Assembly: GCF_021155765.1 (NCBI RefSeq)
Contig: NC_060110.1
Coordinates: forward strand, 1,860,001-1,924,000
Direction of reading: 5' to 3'
Length of the DNA stretch: 64,000 nucleotides
From: Diprion similis
Lineage: Eukaryota > Arthropoda > Insecta > Hymenoptera > Diprionidae
The position numbers and the translations under genes were made by a program. The first letter of the stretch is position 1; each line of letters starts with the position of its first letter. Of the stretch, positions 30,583-42,459 are shown in pieces. The notes under the pieces are model-generated. The model searched no databases. It worked only from the letters and a program-made list of their open reading frames with translations, and was not told the origin of the DNA.

Positions 30583-31210
30583 TGTTAATATCGAGTAAAA
30601 TTCTGATTTTAATTCAAAACATTGTCGAGATCAAGAATCGCGTTTGAAGCTGAGGAGGCTCAAGCCAGAAAATAACCAGCGAAAGATACGGCACACAAGT
30701 GATATAAATAACTGATTAACACATTGCATGCATCTCAAAAATAGATGCAAAGTATATTTTTTAAAGCTATTGTGTTTGGAATCAACTGCTCGACCTGACG
30801 ATTTATCCTTATAATCGTGCGATGATCAACATCGGATACAAATTTTCTTAAATTTAATTCATTTTCAGATTTCCAATGCAACAGGTTATGGCAAATTTGA
30901 CTTACAGCAAAAGTGTGCACTCAATGCGCATTCAGTGTAATCTCCCTAGTTTTCCTGTCTTTCCATTGGTTAAAAACTAGGGATTCTATACTCGAGGCAC
31001 ACTTTTCTTCAAGTCGAATTCCCATTAGTTTCTACCCAAATCACGTAAGTCGAATGATTTGTTTGGGCTTTCAGATTGTGATTTGTGACGTAACCCCATT
31101 GAGTAATGGTCACGAATCACGTGATTTGATCGATGCACTCTCTACCTAAAATCTATTTTACTGACAACCAATTCAGAAAATGATGATTGCACAGAGCGAT
31201 GCCTGATAGA
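30583..31210. other. RTN4IP1 upstream region
   Basis: About 0.6 kb upstream of the RTN4IP1 start codon, expected to contain its promoter and 5' UTR. No clear core promoter element or coding segment was recognised. It abuts the inverted repeat at 31211-31535. Confidence 0.4.
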
Positions 31211-31535
31211 ACTCACACGCTCGTGTTTTCGATTTCATACCGCCCTTTGACACGAAATAGGTTATTGGGATTAATTTTCGGAGTGCATTATCGGGAAGCG
31301 CATGTCGGTAACTGACCGATACGCTGCCGTATTTAGCATCAGGAATGCAGTTTATGGAGATCAGTAGTCGAAGCCAAACAAATGACAATTCATTGGCTCC
31401 GTGATGTGAAATCTGGCCGAGTATTGATCGGTAACCGACATGCATTTACCGACCATGCAATCTCGAAAATTAGTTCGAAACACTTATTTCGTGTCAGAGG
31501 GCGCTACGAATTCGGGAACACGGGAAACGTGAGCG
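31211..31535. repeat. Long imperfect inverted repeat upstream of RTN4IP1
   Basis: The left arm, about 31211-31330, and right arm, about 31414-31535, are reverse complements at roughly 75-80 percent by eye. Perfect cores are TGACACGAAATA at 31248-31259 against 31485-31496, GCATGTCGGT at 31300-31309 against 31434-31443, and TAATTTTCG near 31272. The spacer is about 80 bp. It is unrelated in sequence to the fold-back at 21377-21658. It is probably a decayed fold-back or MITE; opposing open frames here are mirror images of the arms, not genes. Confidence 0.75.
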
Positions 31536-32297
31536 GGCTTCTCTTTGGATTGCGAGCTTTATGTTACCCGCCAAAACTAGAGGTGTCGCTAATCTGTCGA
31601 TTAGCTTAATGAAATTGAAAACAACGTTGTGAAAGTGTATGGACCTTTGATTTATCATTTATCAGTTTATTTAATTTTTTTTATCTCGATAGAATCTCCG
31701 ACACTTAATTGGCTATAAAAAACAAGAAAAACTTAACGAAAATAAAAGTAAAGTACTCTAGCTCACTATTCAAGGGAACCGATATTAATTTACTTTGACA
31801 AGTGGCAAAATTATAATTTCACTATTTTGAGATAATCGTTTGATGGTGTAATTAAACTAGCGATAAAATCAGTGATATTCATATTGGTGTATGGAAATGC
31901 CAAAATTTGTCGCAGGAAAGAATTGCAAGGGATCATGCTCAGTGTATAGATCACTCAAAGTAAGCATATCGTTTCTGATAGTTGTGTATGAGAATGAAGA
32001 AGGGATTAAATCAAATTGCGTTCCGATAAAGAACAGTTGTTTTAAATTTTGAATGTGGATAAATATAGAGTTGGATGCTATACAAAACTGATTTTTGATA
32101 TGCATACATATATTTCGCTCATAAATTTAATTTTATGACTAAGTTTCAAAATCACGGGAAGATCTGTACCAAAAATGGCGGTGTAATAACAAGAGAATCA
32201 AGACTAATGTTTTCAGTATCACATTGATAATTTGAAATTACCCGTGATGCTTCATTTCACCTTTGACAAACCGAATAGACAAGACTGAACTGCTTAA
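31536..32297. other. AT-rich intergenic DNA
   Basis: No gene, RNA or clear repeat seen. It ends at the TTAA that flanks the next element. Confidence 0.4.
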
Positions 32298-32889
32298 CCC
32301 TTAGCGGCACATATTTTTCCTTACTTATTATCGACTTGAAATTTTGTACTCGAGGGTTTTTGGGGTCGCTGATTACGAATCTGCACTCAAAATTTGGAAA
32401 TTTAAGATGGTGGATCCAATATGGCGGACTAAAACCCAAAAAGTCGTTTGACCTTCGCAAATCATAAAACCCAAGATCTTTTCCATACTTTCAAATCAAT
32501 TGCAATCGTTTTGCGGTCATGAAATCCGTCATTTGAAGTGTACAGCCGCCATATTGTGTCCGCCATTTTGAATTTTGCAAATCTGAAAACGGGTTCGTAA
32601 TCAGCGACCCTAAAAACCTCCGCCTACCAAAAATCGTGAGGATACTCTTAAAACTATCTTCAATAATACATTTTTTCTAAAAAAAAGTGCTATTTTTCAG
32701 AATTTGGTAATTTATATAAACAAATTAACGAAACATAAAAACAATTTAAACATAAACTTTGATCCTCTAACATATCAAAATCATAGAATTACAAAAAAAA
32801 CCCGGTTAAATCGAATAAAACTACTCTAAAATCGTAAAAACGTGTTTTAAAACAGGTGGCTTTCTGGATTGCCACTATGCCGCTAAGGG
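32298..32889. mobile_element. TTAA-flanked 592-bp MITE, piggyBac style
   Basis: Both flanks are TTAA (32294-32297 and 32890-32893). The ends are a perfect 12-bp terminal inverted repeat, CCCTTAGCGGCA. Inside lies a second perfect 17-bp inverted repeat, GGGTCGCTGATTACGAA, at 32363-32379 and 32594-32610, with ATGGTGGATCC and GCCATTTTG-type blocks around it. TTAA target duplication with CCC-starting ends points to the piggyBac superfamily. There is no transposase frame, so it is non-autonomous. The ends are cleaner than those of the element in DDX27, suggesting a younger insertion. Confidence 0.85.
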
Positions 32890-32893
32890 TTAA

Positions 32894-33757
32894 TTAATTC
32901 ACGTTTAATTCGAAACGAATCCAAACACTTGTATTCATTTGATTTTAATGAACGAGATTGATATCGCACAGATCAACTGTAGACAAATGAATCAGAATCT
33001 CCAACATAATTATAATTTGGTTGGCTAACCTTCATTGGTATGAGTACACTGTTTCCACTGTCAATTGTTGGAGTGGTCTAGACGCAGAATGTATTTACGT
33101 TTGCGCAAGGATTCCAGGGGAAATTGCATTTTTGTCAAAATCACTGTAAATTTGTGCGAAAGGATAACAAAAGATAGAAGCAGGGAAACAGTGACTATAA
33201 GACTTTGTACTTGATTGGATTTTTTGAACCTGACAAGACATGTGCATATACCTATACATTCAAGTGGGTGGATAGTGGATTGAGGAAATTAGTGAGTTGA
33301 CAACCATCCAGACACAACCCGTGAATGGGCTCTGGCTGATTTCCAACTTTCGAAGATCACTGCGTTTCTTCTTTCACGATATTATTACGCTTAGCAGCAA
33401 TCCTTATATAGCAAAGTATCACGCAACGAGCACTATGATCGGAGTATAATAGTGCAAGCCCATTACTCGTACATCATAAAAATGTTCGGAATGTCGTGAC
33501 CAACGGATGCCCTGATGCATTCTGGTCCGGAAGGACATCACATGCACATTTTATAGCTATATCGCGCGTCCTTTGTTGAGAATTAAATAGTCCTGCAGCG
33601 GGATTTCAACTACGGTCTGGGTTGAATACTACAGGCAGACCATGCCCATGCTAACTAGTCGCATTTTATTGTAGTTATTTAATATAAAATTATAACCTGA
33701 GTTACATTTGTATAATTTTTACACTTCAAAGTTTAGATATTCTAGACAGAGAGCAAT
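32894..33757. other. Intergenic DNA
   Basis: AT-rich, with no supported gene, tRNA or repeat. Confidence 0.4.
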
Positions 33758-34171
33758 CTAGAATATGTAATAATGGAATCGGGTGCAGTATTTTTTTTCA
33801 AAATGTCTAGTCCGAAATCTAATCCTGTTCCATAATAGAAAAGTATATTTCAGACGAAGCGTTGTTATACTGAAATTTGACGGTACTTTTAGTAACGCCG
33901 TACGCATCGAAGCTCGACTTGAATCTAATTCACCGCATTTGGGGTAAAAAATATTTAGTTCACGTTCCTTGCGAATTTTGTGCGGACGCCAGACAAATTT
34001 AGGAAACCATGGAGGCGTGAAAAGTTTAGTTCGAGGCAACACTTTCACGATCCACGGTTCCACCCTCGAACCGTCGAGCAGCCACGAGGCGACAAGAGTA
34101 CGTGTGGAAACAGGAAGTCGGTGTTCAATTGTTCTACGGTTCCAAGTACCCAGCGGTTTTATATATTCGTG
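33758..34171 (-). other. Unrecognised 137-codon open frame
   Basis: The minus-strand frame stays open from just after a TAG near 34174 to a TAG at 33758-33760, about 137 codons, which is long for this AT-rich surrounding. It contains no obvious start: the first ATG is far downstream and GTG codons precede it. The translation is rich in Trp, Arg and Phe (for example VEPWIVKVLPRTKLFTPPWF), and I recognise no family. It could be an exon of an unannotated gene lying downstream of the exon-like segment at 34376-34493, a decayed element, or chance. Confidence 0.2.
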
Positions 34172-34375
34172 TAGCTAGCACGGGAGCGTGCGTTCTGAGG
34201 CTGCGCACATCAATATGCACGGGTATCAACCCTTACCTGTAACGTCGTTAGCTGTAGGTGCCCAAGTATTTTGTAAACATGAAAGTCAAGAAACGTGAGA
34301 ATCAACTCTTGCCTGTTGACCAATGGGACCCGGCAACCTTGTTAGATCCGGCGACCCTGGCTGCCGAACTCTTAC

Positions 34376-34493
34376 CCGTAACCCTCGTAGTGTTATTTGC
34401 ATGTGCCGCTGACCTCCTTTTTCTCTTTTCTCTACTTCGTTTTTTTTCCATGGTTTTGAGACCACTGAAAACTGCCTCTAAACTCTCCGCCAT
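34376..34493 (-). other. Candidate first coding exon of an unknown gene
   Basis: The minus strand has ATG at 34493-34491 in a good context (GTGGCATGG), then 39 codons beginning MAESLEAVFSGLKTMEKKRS and a very basic stretch, followed by a strong GTAAGAG donor at 34375. Downstream a second strong donor (ACAG|GTAAGG at 34237/34236) follows an acceptor-like CTACAG, which would make a 15-base micro-exon 34251-34237 in frame. No continuing exon could be tied to it with confidence. The opposite strand is open too, so chance is possible. Confidence 0.25.
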
Positions 34494-34512
34494 GCCACGT
34501 TTCTCCAACTAG

Positions 34513-35690
34513 TTAACACCTCGCCTCATGGTTACGGGTACAAAGGGCCAAATGCAGTTTTTATCGACCTTTGTCAAAACGACGATAATGAAACCGTGGC
34601 TTCTTGCTTTCACATCTTAGTCTTTGATGTCATTCATCAATAGATCACAGACTTTTCCTGGTCAATCTACTTTGTCGAGTAGACGTGCAAGCTTGCATTG
34701 GAACCTAAACTTTCACTTCGTAAATTATCAATTCATAGTCGGGGCAAAAATAACTCGCCAGAGTTTAAAATGCGGATGGGACGTTTCAATTTCGTTTCTT
34801 TTTCTTACTGCTCCGTATCATGTCAGTTTTTTACCAAAGGTATCGCCGAACTTCATCGACGTCTAGTCAGAGAGCGTATACATAGTATCATTATCACAGC
34901 ATAGAATTAGCACAAGAATGACCAGATGCATAAAATTTCACTTTTGGTGGAGTTACAATCACGGCATTTTCCAATCAATGCGTTTCTTGATAAATAGAAT
35001 TATAGAATTTTTTTTCAAATCATGGAATGGATGAGATCGGAAGTGAGGCTGTGGGATTCCTCACATCTGAAAATTATCTCAACATGCTTTGTAAAATCTT
35101 CGTCTAGCGATTAAAAACAATTATAAACGTATGCAGATTTTACAGTTGTGATGTTCGAACATAATGAACGATTCCGTTGATACAATATACTCTTAGTCGA
35201 TGTCATAACGATGATCTTATTTCCATAAGAAACTATAATGTTATATGATATAAATTGTACTCTAATGACACTATCCTTTTTCTGTTAAACTGTAGTAGCT
35301 GAAATTTTAAATTCATTTCAATGCGGATCGATAATCCGTCCTGTAGGTATCAAGAATGGAGGTAGACCGTTGAGCCGCACGTACCTGTAGTGGTACGTAT
35401 TGGAAAACCGCGTTTCAGCTGCCGTTCGTTTCATGCAGTACAGTACAGCATCGCCATAGGTATACCTGCTGAGGTGAAGATCGTTCTATCGGCCTGTGTA
35501 TATTTGTTGTTTAAGTTGTCAGCCGGGAGCTCCTACCCAGTATTCCTGCAATACCTGTACCAATATACCAATGCAAAGAAGGTCGTATGTATGTCATGGC
35601 AGCGACTTAAACCCGCACGTATTCATATGATGTGAGAAATCCTCACGATTTCAACAGCTATCGTTCGCGTGTGTACAGCGTCATATAAGC
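34513..35690. other. AT-rich intergenic DNA
   Basis: No gene or repeat that I can support. Confidence 0.4.
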
Positions 35691-36794
35691 GATGTGGAAA
35701 CCGTACTCATGCGGCAATGGTACGAAGACGGCTTCACCTTCACACCCTTAAAACCTCCCTGCCTCCGGTATTTCACCCCGTTTGCTAACCGGTACTTACA
35801 GCCCGGTGGTTACCGTCAAAAAGTGTTTTAGCGGGGGCGTCTACCCGCCAATCCATCCCTCGTCAACCATCCGAGCTCCAGGCTTGGGGTGACTAATCCC
35901 GGAGCTGTTAATTAAAAAAGTAGTGACGCCAGTCAACGAAGCGATGCGCCGCTGCAGGGGGATGATGACGAGGAGCCATAACGCGGGCGGCTGCAGGGCG
36001 GCCAATATACCCGGAGGGACAGATGCACAAATGTTTCTCCCCCGCACGGGACACGGCCTGCCTTCCCCCGCACCCCGAAGATTGTGTGACACATCGCAGC
36101 CTCGCCGCACTCGAACTGTCCTGCAGCCATGAATACATTACAAATTAACACACGCGACAGACGCGTTCTTAATTGCTTTAATTAAAATTCACGCTAGGCG
36201 ACGGAACGCGCGTCCGCTGGTCGTTGCTACGGCGCCGTCCCGCCAGACTCCGACCTCCGGCTATTGTCATCGAGTCATCGCGCCAGTGGTAGGCGTGTAA
36301 GGTTATGGGAATACGAAGGGTGCAGTGGTGCCTTCCTATGGACGGTATACGCACGTACTTACCTGTATTCCTCCTTTTTTTTTGATCCACCCACTGTACC
36401 AAACCGCGGTATAAAATCTAAGGTCAAACTCTCGATTCTACAACTGCATCGAACGGATAGAGATGGCGACGATGTAGGTATATAGGTGAAGAATCGAACG
36501 TAGAAACGTAGGAGAAAAGTTTACCTGGCTTATGGTTTGTCCCGACCGACTCTCGAGAAGTCGGAGAAGAGAGGAAAGGGCTGGGACCCAGCGGGCGCGG
36601 TGTTATAGACGGCTGGATCAGGACCAAGAGAGAACGGGGTCCACGGTGCGTATCTTGGGTGAGGGTTGCGCGAGGTCGAGGCCGAACCGGGGTGGCAGCG
36701 GCGGTAGCCACAAGTGTCCGCCCGAGCGCCCTCTCTCATTAATTCTCCACCCTTGTTGCTTGTTAAGGGAGCCTACGCCTCCCACCAGTGCCGC

Positions 36795-36841
36795 TGCCAG
36801 CGCCAGAGCCAGAGCCAGAGCCAGAACCAGAGCCAGAGCCA
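36795..36841. repeat. AGCCAG hexamer microsatellite
   Basis: About seven copies of AGCCAG with a few substitutions, inside the CpG-rich block. The apparent Gln/Arg/Ala-rich open frames here come from the repeat. Confidence 0.9.
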
Positions 36842-37742
36842 CCCCACCCCCGTCTCTCTGTCGTTCGCGAGGGTGGAAATGCTTCCTCGAGTGTAAGCGG
36901 ATGAAGCACGCGCACGTGTTTGCGTGTCGGCGCTTCGTTCCGTGTGTTCGTATAATGCGTGTGTCTGTGTGTGAGTCTGTTGGTCACGAACTAAGCAGCG
37001 GCTCTCGACTAGAAGGGCAAGAGTGAGAGGGCGGGAAGAACGATGCGCGTTAAGTGGGCAAATCGAATCGAAGAAACTGTATGGCTGGCACTTCGGATGC
37101 TCGGCGCCTAGAGCACTCGAATAATGTGTAGAAGAAGTACGGCGATGTCAATGCTACGACGACCCGCTTTGGTTCATCGTCGAAACAGCCCAGCTTCCGG
37201 ATTATCATCTATCAAGCAGGAAACGAATCTCCCGTGTTACTGAACGAGGGATATGTTGTTTCAGGCAAATTTCAATTGCCTTATATTTTAAAGGGTCACA
37301 TGAGTAGAACCAAATTCATAAAATTCATCAATGCAGGTAGACAAGAAATAGATCTGCCTAACACTTAGACACATATTTAGTTAGTCAGCCAATTTCTCTA
37401 GGTAGCAAGAGCGGTTCCACACTCACGACAATATCCGCGGACCCGATTTTATTCTCAAGATATCTCTCCGTCTACTCCATGTTTTCGATCAACGAAGGAT
37501 ATCGCTTCTGCTTGCTGGCCCCACTCAAAGAGAAAGTAAAAAGAAAAATCAAAGCAAACAAGGAGCGGGAAGAGCACAACCTACCGCGACGTCGATGATT
37601 TTCTATCTCGCTCGCTCCGGTCACTCGACCAGTACCAAACAGCCCCGGTAATAACTTCGGAGTGCCTACTGGCGCCCGTGTGGAGCGCCAAGTAGCGCTT
37701 CTCTTTCTGGTACACCTGCACGCGAGGGGACCGTTAACGCAG

Positions 37743-37795
37743 CTCCGTCTCTCCGTCTCTCACTCTCTGCTCCTCTCTCCTCTCCTCTCCTCTCG
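37743..37795. repeat. CT-rich (GAGA-type) tract
   Basis: About 50 bases of CTCTC/CTCCT repeats on the plus strand, containing many GAGAG cores on the minus strand, the binding core of insect GAGA factor. It is flanked by CpG-rich DNA, consistent with a promoter-proximal or Polycomb-type element; that role is an inference. Confidence 0.6.
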
Positions 37796-38110
37796 TTCAC
37801 CCAGGGTTTCCTATTTCCTTCTGCTTCGCGCTCGTTCATGATTCTCTACACGCAGGCATTTTCGTATGTATGTGCTTCGCGCCTGTGTGTGCCCATCGTA
37901 TACGCGATGCCTATCCTCGGCGCCACCCCATCGCTTCTGCAGGTTCCCGCCCTCCCCGGGAGGCCAAAGGCTCGTCCCTCTGTCCCTCCGCGGTTCTCCG
38001 ACCCTCGCGAGTCCCCGCACAACCTGAATTAATTCGCGCTACCCGGCCTTCGAAGCCAGGCCTCGTCCTAGCCCGGATCGAACGCTGCAGGCCCTTTCGA
38101 CGAAACTAAA

Positions 38111-39372
38111 GCCGAAACTTATTCCCCTCGCTATTACTGCCGATGGAACTTGACTCCGAATGATTTACCGAAACTGGTCACTGATCGTCGTTTCGTACCA
38201 ATCATATCGTCAAATCTAAGCAAATTATAGAACGCGATTAATGCTTCAGAGAACGTTTTTTGAACATAAGCCGATTATATCTGCGAATAAGAACGATTGT
38301 TTTCACCATTGTAAATTTTTACGGTTAAATGATGTATTGGAGTCTGACTAACAAACACGAATCCGGTTGTAGATATTTTTCATTCTGTCATTTTCTGATA
38401 AATTGAAATTCTAACGATACTATTTTGGATATTTTTAAATCAGCGTACTACGACCACCAATCGTGAATGTTCGCGTGGGATTGAACCTTCTAAAAATGTG
38501 CCGTGCAAGGAAGAACTACTCACGGGCTTAAACAACAAGTGAGATGAAATCGTTTCTCTTTCCCATCTGTGTAACTTTGGGATGAAAAATTGTGAGGAAT
38601 TGTTTAAAAACAAGTTTAAGAGAGAGTCTTAACTTCTTATTTAAAAATTCTAAGCGCTAAGTTCAATAAGGTGATAGTAGTTCAATCAAATCCTCTCTAT
38701 TAGTAATTAAAAGAAACATATTTATGGGTTACCACCAAGTTACCAAGGTAAAATAATACCCCACCATAGGAGGCAAACATTAGCCACACCATACGCAGGG
38801 TATGTCTTAACTTGCGGATGGAAAGCCAGTTACGGTGCTGTCCATGAAAAATTAGAATAGTAAGGTATAAGTGAAATTTGATTACTGGAACTACTCACGA
38901 AACTACACTGTAAGAATAATGCGGTCTGAAGGACTATTCTATAAATTATAATCTGGTGTTAATCTGACACTATCTGGTGTTATGTACCAGATTCTTCGAT
39001 CCGTCAAGTTTGATCGAAAATTCAAATTATCACTGATACCGAGTTTTTATAATCAGTATTTAAGGGGTCATTGAAATCTGGTGGGTATGGAAATGGCGAA
39101 CTTCGGCATAATGATCTGTTCCTCTATTTCCGGAGCTACGGTTGAAACACACAATCAGTATTGATGGCTGTTTGAATCTTTGATCAAGATTAATCGATCG
39201 CAACTTCAGGTCCACGTGATGTTGAATATGTGAAAAGACCACAAAAATTGTTTTACAGTAGCCTGATTTTGGTAAATTTCGGCTTTACTATTGTTTATAG
39301 CGTATGATGTAACAATGCTGTCTATTTACCCATAATGGAGCATACATTTTAATGCGAATATTGGAGTTTTTA
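38111..39372. other. AT-rich intergenic DNA
   Basis: No gene seen. A short direct repeat of ATCTGGTGTTA lies at 38951-38961 and 38972-38982. Confidence 0.4.
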
Positions 39373-39515
39373 AACTCAAAATTTGGGAATTCGAAATGGT
39401 GGATCCAACATAGCCGATGAAAATGCCAGGAGTTATTTGACATGGATGAAACTACTGAGCCGGAAGTTTCTGAGATCGCTGTCTACGAATTTGATGTCAT
39501 AATTCATAAATTCAG
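39373..39515. repeat. Diverged copy of the repeat unit inside the 32298-32889 MITE
   Basis: ACTCAAAATTTGG and ATGGTGGATCCAA here match the MITE around 32384-32420. Further on, ATCGCTGTCTACGAATTTGA resembles its GTCGCTGATTACGAATCTGC. The order of the two blocks is reversed relative to the MITE, so this is a rearranged or partial relative. No TTAA-flanked ends were found. Confidence 0.6.
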
Positions 39516-40300
39516 AATAGCTGACTCTCCGAACCCACTATTTTTAATTCTTTAATTTCGACTTCAGACACGTAATCATCGTCCTCACAGATCTCCGGAT
39601 ACCGAGTTTCGTCGCGATTAAATAATATAAATTTTCGACCACCTTATTCGATCCGCTCTTAAGAATTTTCGAATCTAGAGTTCAAATCCACAATCAACGT
39701 CTTTAAACCCCTGACATCTAAATCTTGCCTAAGTCTAAGCGGGTAAAAAGAAAAAGCTATGTTTCAAATAAATCGCCACATCTTAATTTCGTTAATATAT
39801 GCGTGATAGAGAAATTTCACTTATATTTCGCCATTCTAATTCCTCACACCGCAAGTTACGAGACACCGTGTATAAGTGTACAAGGGATCCCTGCATCAGT
39901 GAGTACCTACATGTGAGCTTGGTGTGCCGCGTTTCTCTCCTTCACTTTTTTTTCTCTCCTTTCTCCCTTCCCGCCGTCTGTGGATGCGGGAAAGGGTAAT
40001 GTGATGGATGAATATGGCACGGAATACGGTGCGTTGCGCTCTCGCTACGAGTTTAACGCAAACACGGCTGCGGATCGCTACCAGCGAGCGAAGCGGAATC
40101 GCAGAGCTGCAAGAACGGACCGCCGGACGGCGGGACGGCGGAACGGACGAAGCTAAGCCTCTATTATTAGCAGATGGACGATTATATCGATTTTTCCTAA
40201 CGTTTTCAAGTCACCCCATCGCGGCGCCCGTCGGTGCGGTCCGTTACCGCTGATCGTGAGCGATTCAAGCCCCACCGAGCGCATTTCCTCGCCAATTATT
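39516..40300. other. Intergenic DNA, GC content rising to a small CpG-rich patch
   Basis: The CpG-rich part is about 39930-40300. No supported gene. Confidence 0.4.
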
Positions 40301-40302
40301 AT

Positions 40303-40303
<1 letters not shown>

Positions 40304-40339
<36 letters not shown>
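40304..40339. repeat. (CGA)12 trinucleotide repeat
   Basis: Uninterrupted CGA repeat, about 12 copies, in a CpG-rich patch. Not within a recognisable gene; frames across it give poly-Arg or poly-Asp artefacts. Confidence 0.95.
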
Positions 40340-42441
40340 TGGGGAAGTTTGAGAGCTGATTGATTTTGACCCAGGTATAAAGCTACCCCGGAACGAACCT
40401 TGCATCGTGTTATCAGGCCGCTCGTTAAAAGGCAGCTCTTTCGTTGCCGAGCTCTAATCTGATCATCTTTCCAGGTCCAGGTCACATTTTCCGTTTAATT
40501 TTTTTATCAACTTTGAATAGCTACTATTGATTCCAAAAGATGTGCTAACGTAATAAAATTCACTACAATTTTCGTAATTTTAATGAATTCGAGCTCATTT
40601 TTAATCTGTAAGTCACAAACTTTGGTCCGGACACGAATGATTCTAGCTCTGACGAAAACAACGTACCAGGATATATACTGTGTACCCAATTTCATTAAAA
40701 TCTTACTCACGGCTTGAAGGTTATCTTGTGGCAACTGTTGAGAAACGTTGTTTTCGAAGTTAAACAGTTACACGCCATTTTTGAAATTTCGAACTCGAAG
40801 TATAGATAAAACTATATCTTTTAGCCGTACGATCGTTGGTCATTAGACCGAAACTTTCCCTATCAATAATCGGTATTCAGAGTTAATTTGAAAACCAAAC
40901 GCGACAGGGTGACCAACCCTCTCGAAAGAAAATATGCGAGGAAAGAATATTAGCTATCCTCTGTCTGTTTCTACAGTAGCACGCTGCTCCCGCAGCTTTC
41001 TAGTTCTGCCTTACCGTCTCGGTACTGTTTGCGCTCAATTCACACCAGTTCGATGATCTCGCTATAGATTATACACGTACATACATGTGCTTATACCTAC
41101 GTCATACCTACGTTCCACGCAAATATTTCCACCGTACCGTCCCATTCCGGCACTCCCGGCTGGCTCGTCGCAATTAGTTGAATAAATAAAAGTTACCAAT
41201 GAAAAGAGCCGCGTCGGAGTTTTCCCTCGGGATATTCTTGACGGCTGCCCCGATAGCGCAAAGGGATGTGTGAACGGGATTCTCTTCCCTGCTCTAATCC
41301 GCTCGGATCGAACCCTGTTCCCGACAGCCTCATCCCGGTACAAAGTTGTCGGTCGGAGTCGCTATACATATACATGTACATGTATATCGGTATAGATGGA
41401 TAGAATATGAACAGAAAATTGCTTCGAATTAGTTGTTTCATTCACAGTTGAATTAAACGGGTTTATTCAACATTGCGTTGAAATAAAATCGATGCTGTGG
41501 CGGTGAGTTGGATAAAAATCTTCGAAGTTTGAATGAACGAATTTTCATTAAGTCCGAAGTATTTTTCAATTCAACATCAAATTGTAAGTAGAATGGGATT
41601 CGAAGATTTCTGATTCCAACTGTGCATAGATGGGTTAGATTTACTACGAATGAGCATGATATATAAGCAAGAAACGAGATCATTGTACCATTATTAACAA
41701 TAATAGCAGACATGGATTTAACGAGGGTCAAAATTGAAGATTACAGATTTCAGGAAATATATAAAACATGGAAACGGGTATTACAGCGAAGTCCTTTGTG
41801 AAAATCGGTATTTTTCAATGGATTTGAGAAAGGAGTGTCATGTTTTTCTAAATCGTGAAACGCTCTCACCAATAAAGTATGATTTCAAACATCGTGATTT
41901 TCGTGGTATCTGATTATCTATTCAAGAAGTAGACCTGTTTTGATAATTAAACTTTAACGACCGTTAGACTTAAAGGAACACCATATTTTGCCGATATATT
42001 GTTGAATCTTTTACCCAAAATCCGATCATGTCCGACCCACTTTTCATATGGATATTAATCAATGTCTTGGCAGCATCAGGTGCAATGCACATACAATATA
42101 ATATATTCATACCACACGCATGGCATAAAATATTCGGTGCTGGTAATATATTCTCAGGACCCACTGCTTATACTTTAACAGATATTTATACGACCTTGCA
42201 TTGCTTTCGCAATAAGTGGCCTCTAAATATATAAAGTCATCCAGGATGTGCAGGATGTGTAAACTTACCTGCTGGTGGTCCAACGGATTATAACGTATAA
42301 AACAAGTGGATGCTGTTTGACCGTTAGGTGATAGCGTCCAATAATAAGATACCTGATTCCTTCTCCTTTAAAGCTTGACAACGACGGGGATGGAAGAGCA
42401 AAAATTGATAACGGCTGCGGACGTTCGTTGGTAACCCCGTG
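40340..42441. other. Intergenic DNA
   Basis: Mostly AT-rich with no recognisable gene. A 68-codon plus-strand frame at 42028-42234 with a hydrophobic start is matched by an open frame on the other strand and is probably chance. Confidence 0.4.
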
Positions 42442-42459
42442 CCCCCCCCCCCCCCCCCC
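42442..42459. repeat. Poly(C) run, 18 bases
   Basis: Uninterrupted C18 at the edge of a GC-rich patch. Long poly(C) is rare and is a hotspot for length errors in sequencing and assembly. Confidence 0.95.

Larger units (their letters stand above)
35691..38110. other. CpG-rich block with simple repeats
   Basis: Several GC- and CpG-rich segments (about 35740-36260, 36520-37060, 37600-38110) with many overlapping open frames in all six phases, as expected from few stop codons rather than coding. It holds a hexamer repeat at 36795-36841 and a CT-rich tract at 37743-37795. It may be a promoter or enhancer domain of a gene beyond this stretch; no protein family is recognisable in any frame. Confidence 0.4.

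Noticed and set aside
33590-33660. Possible tRNA-like sequence (GGGTTGAATACTAC box)
   Set aside because: No acceptor stem or cloverleaf could be formed and no A-box is correctly spaced.
36532-37026. 164-codon frame in the CpG-rich block
   Set aside because: It spans the AGCCAG hexamer repeat and reads Arg/Ala/Ser-rich low-complexity text; other frames are equally open.
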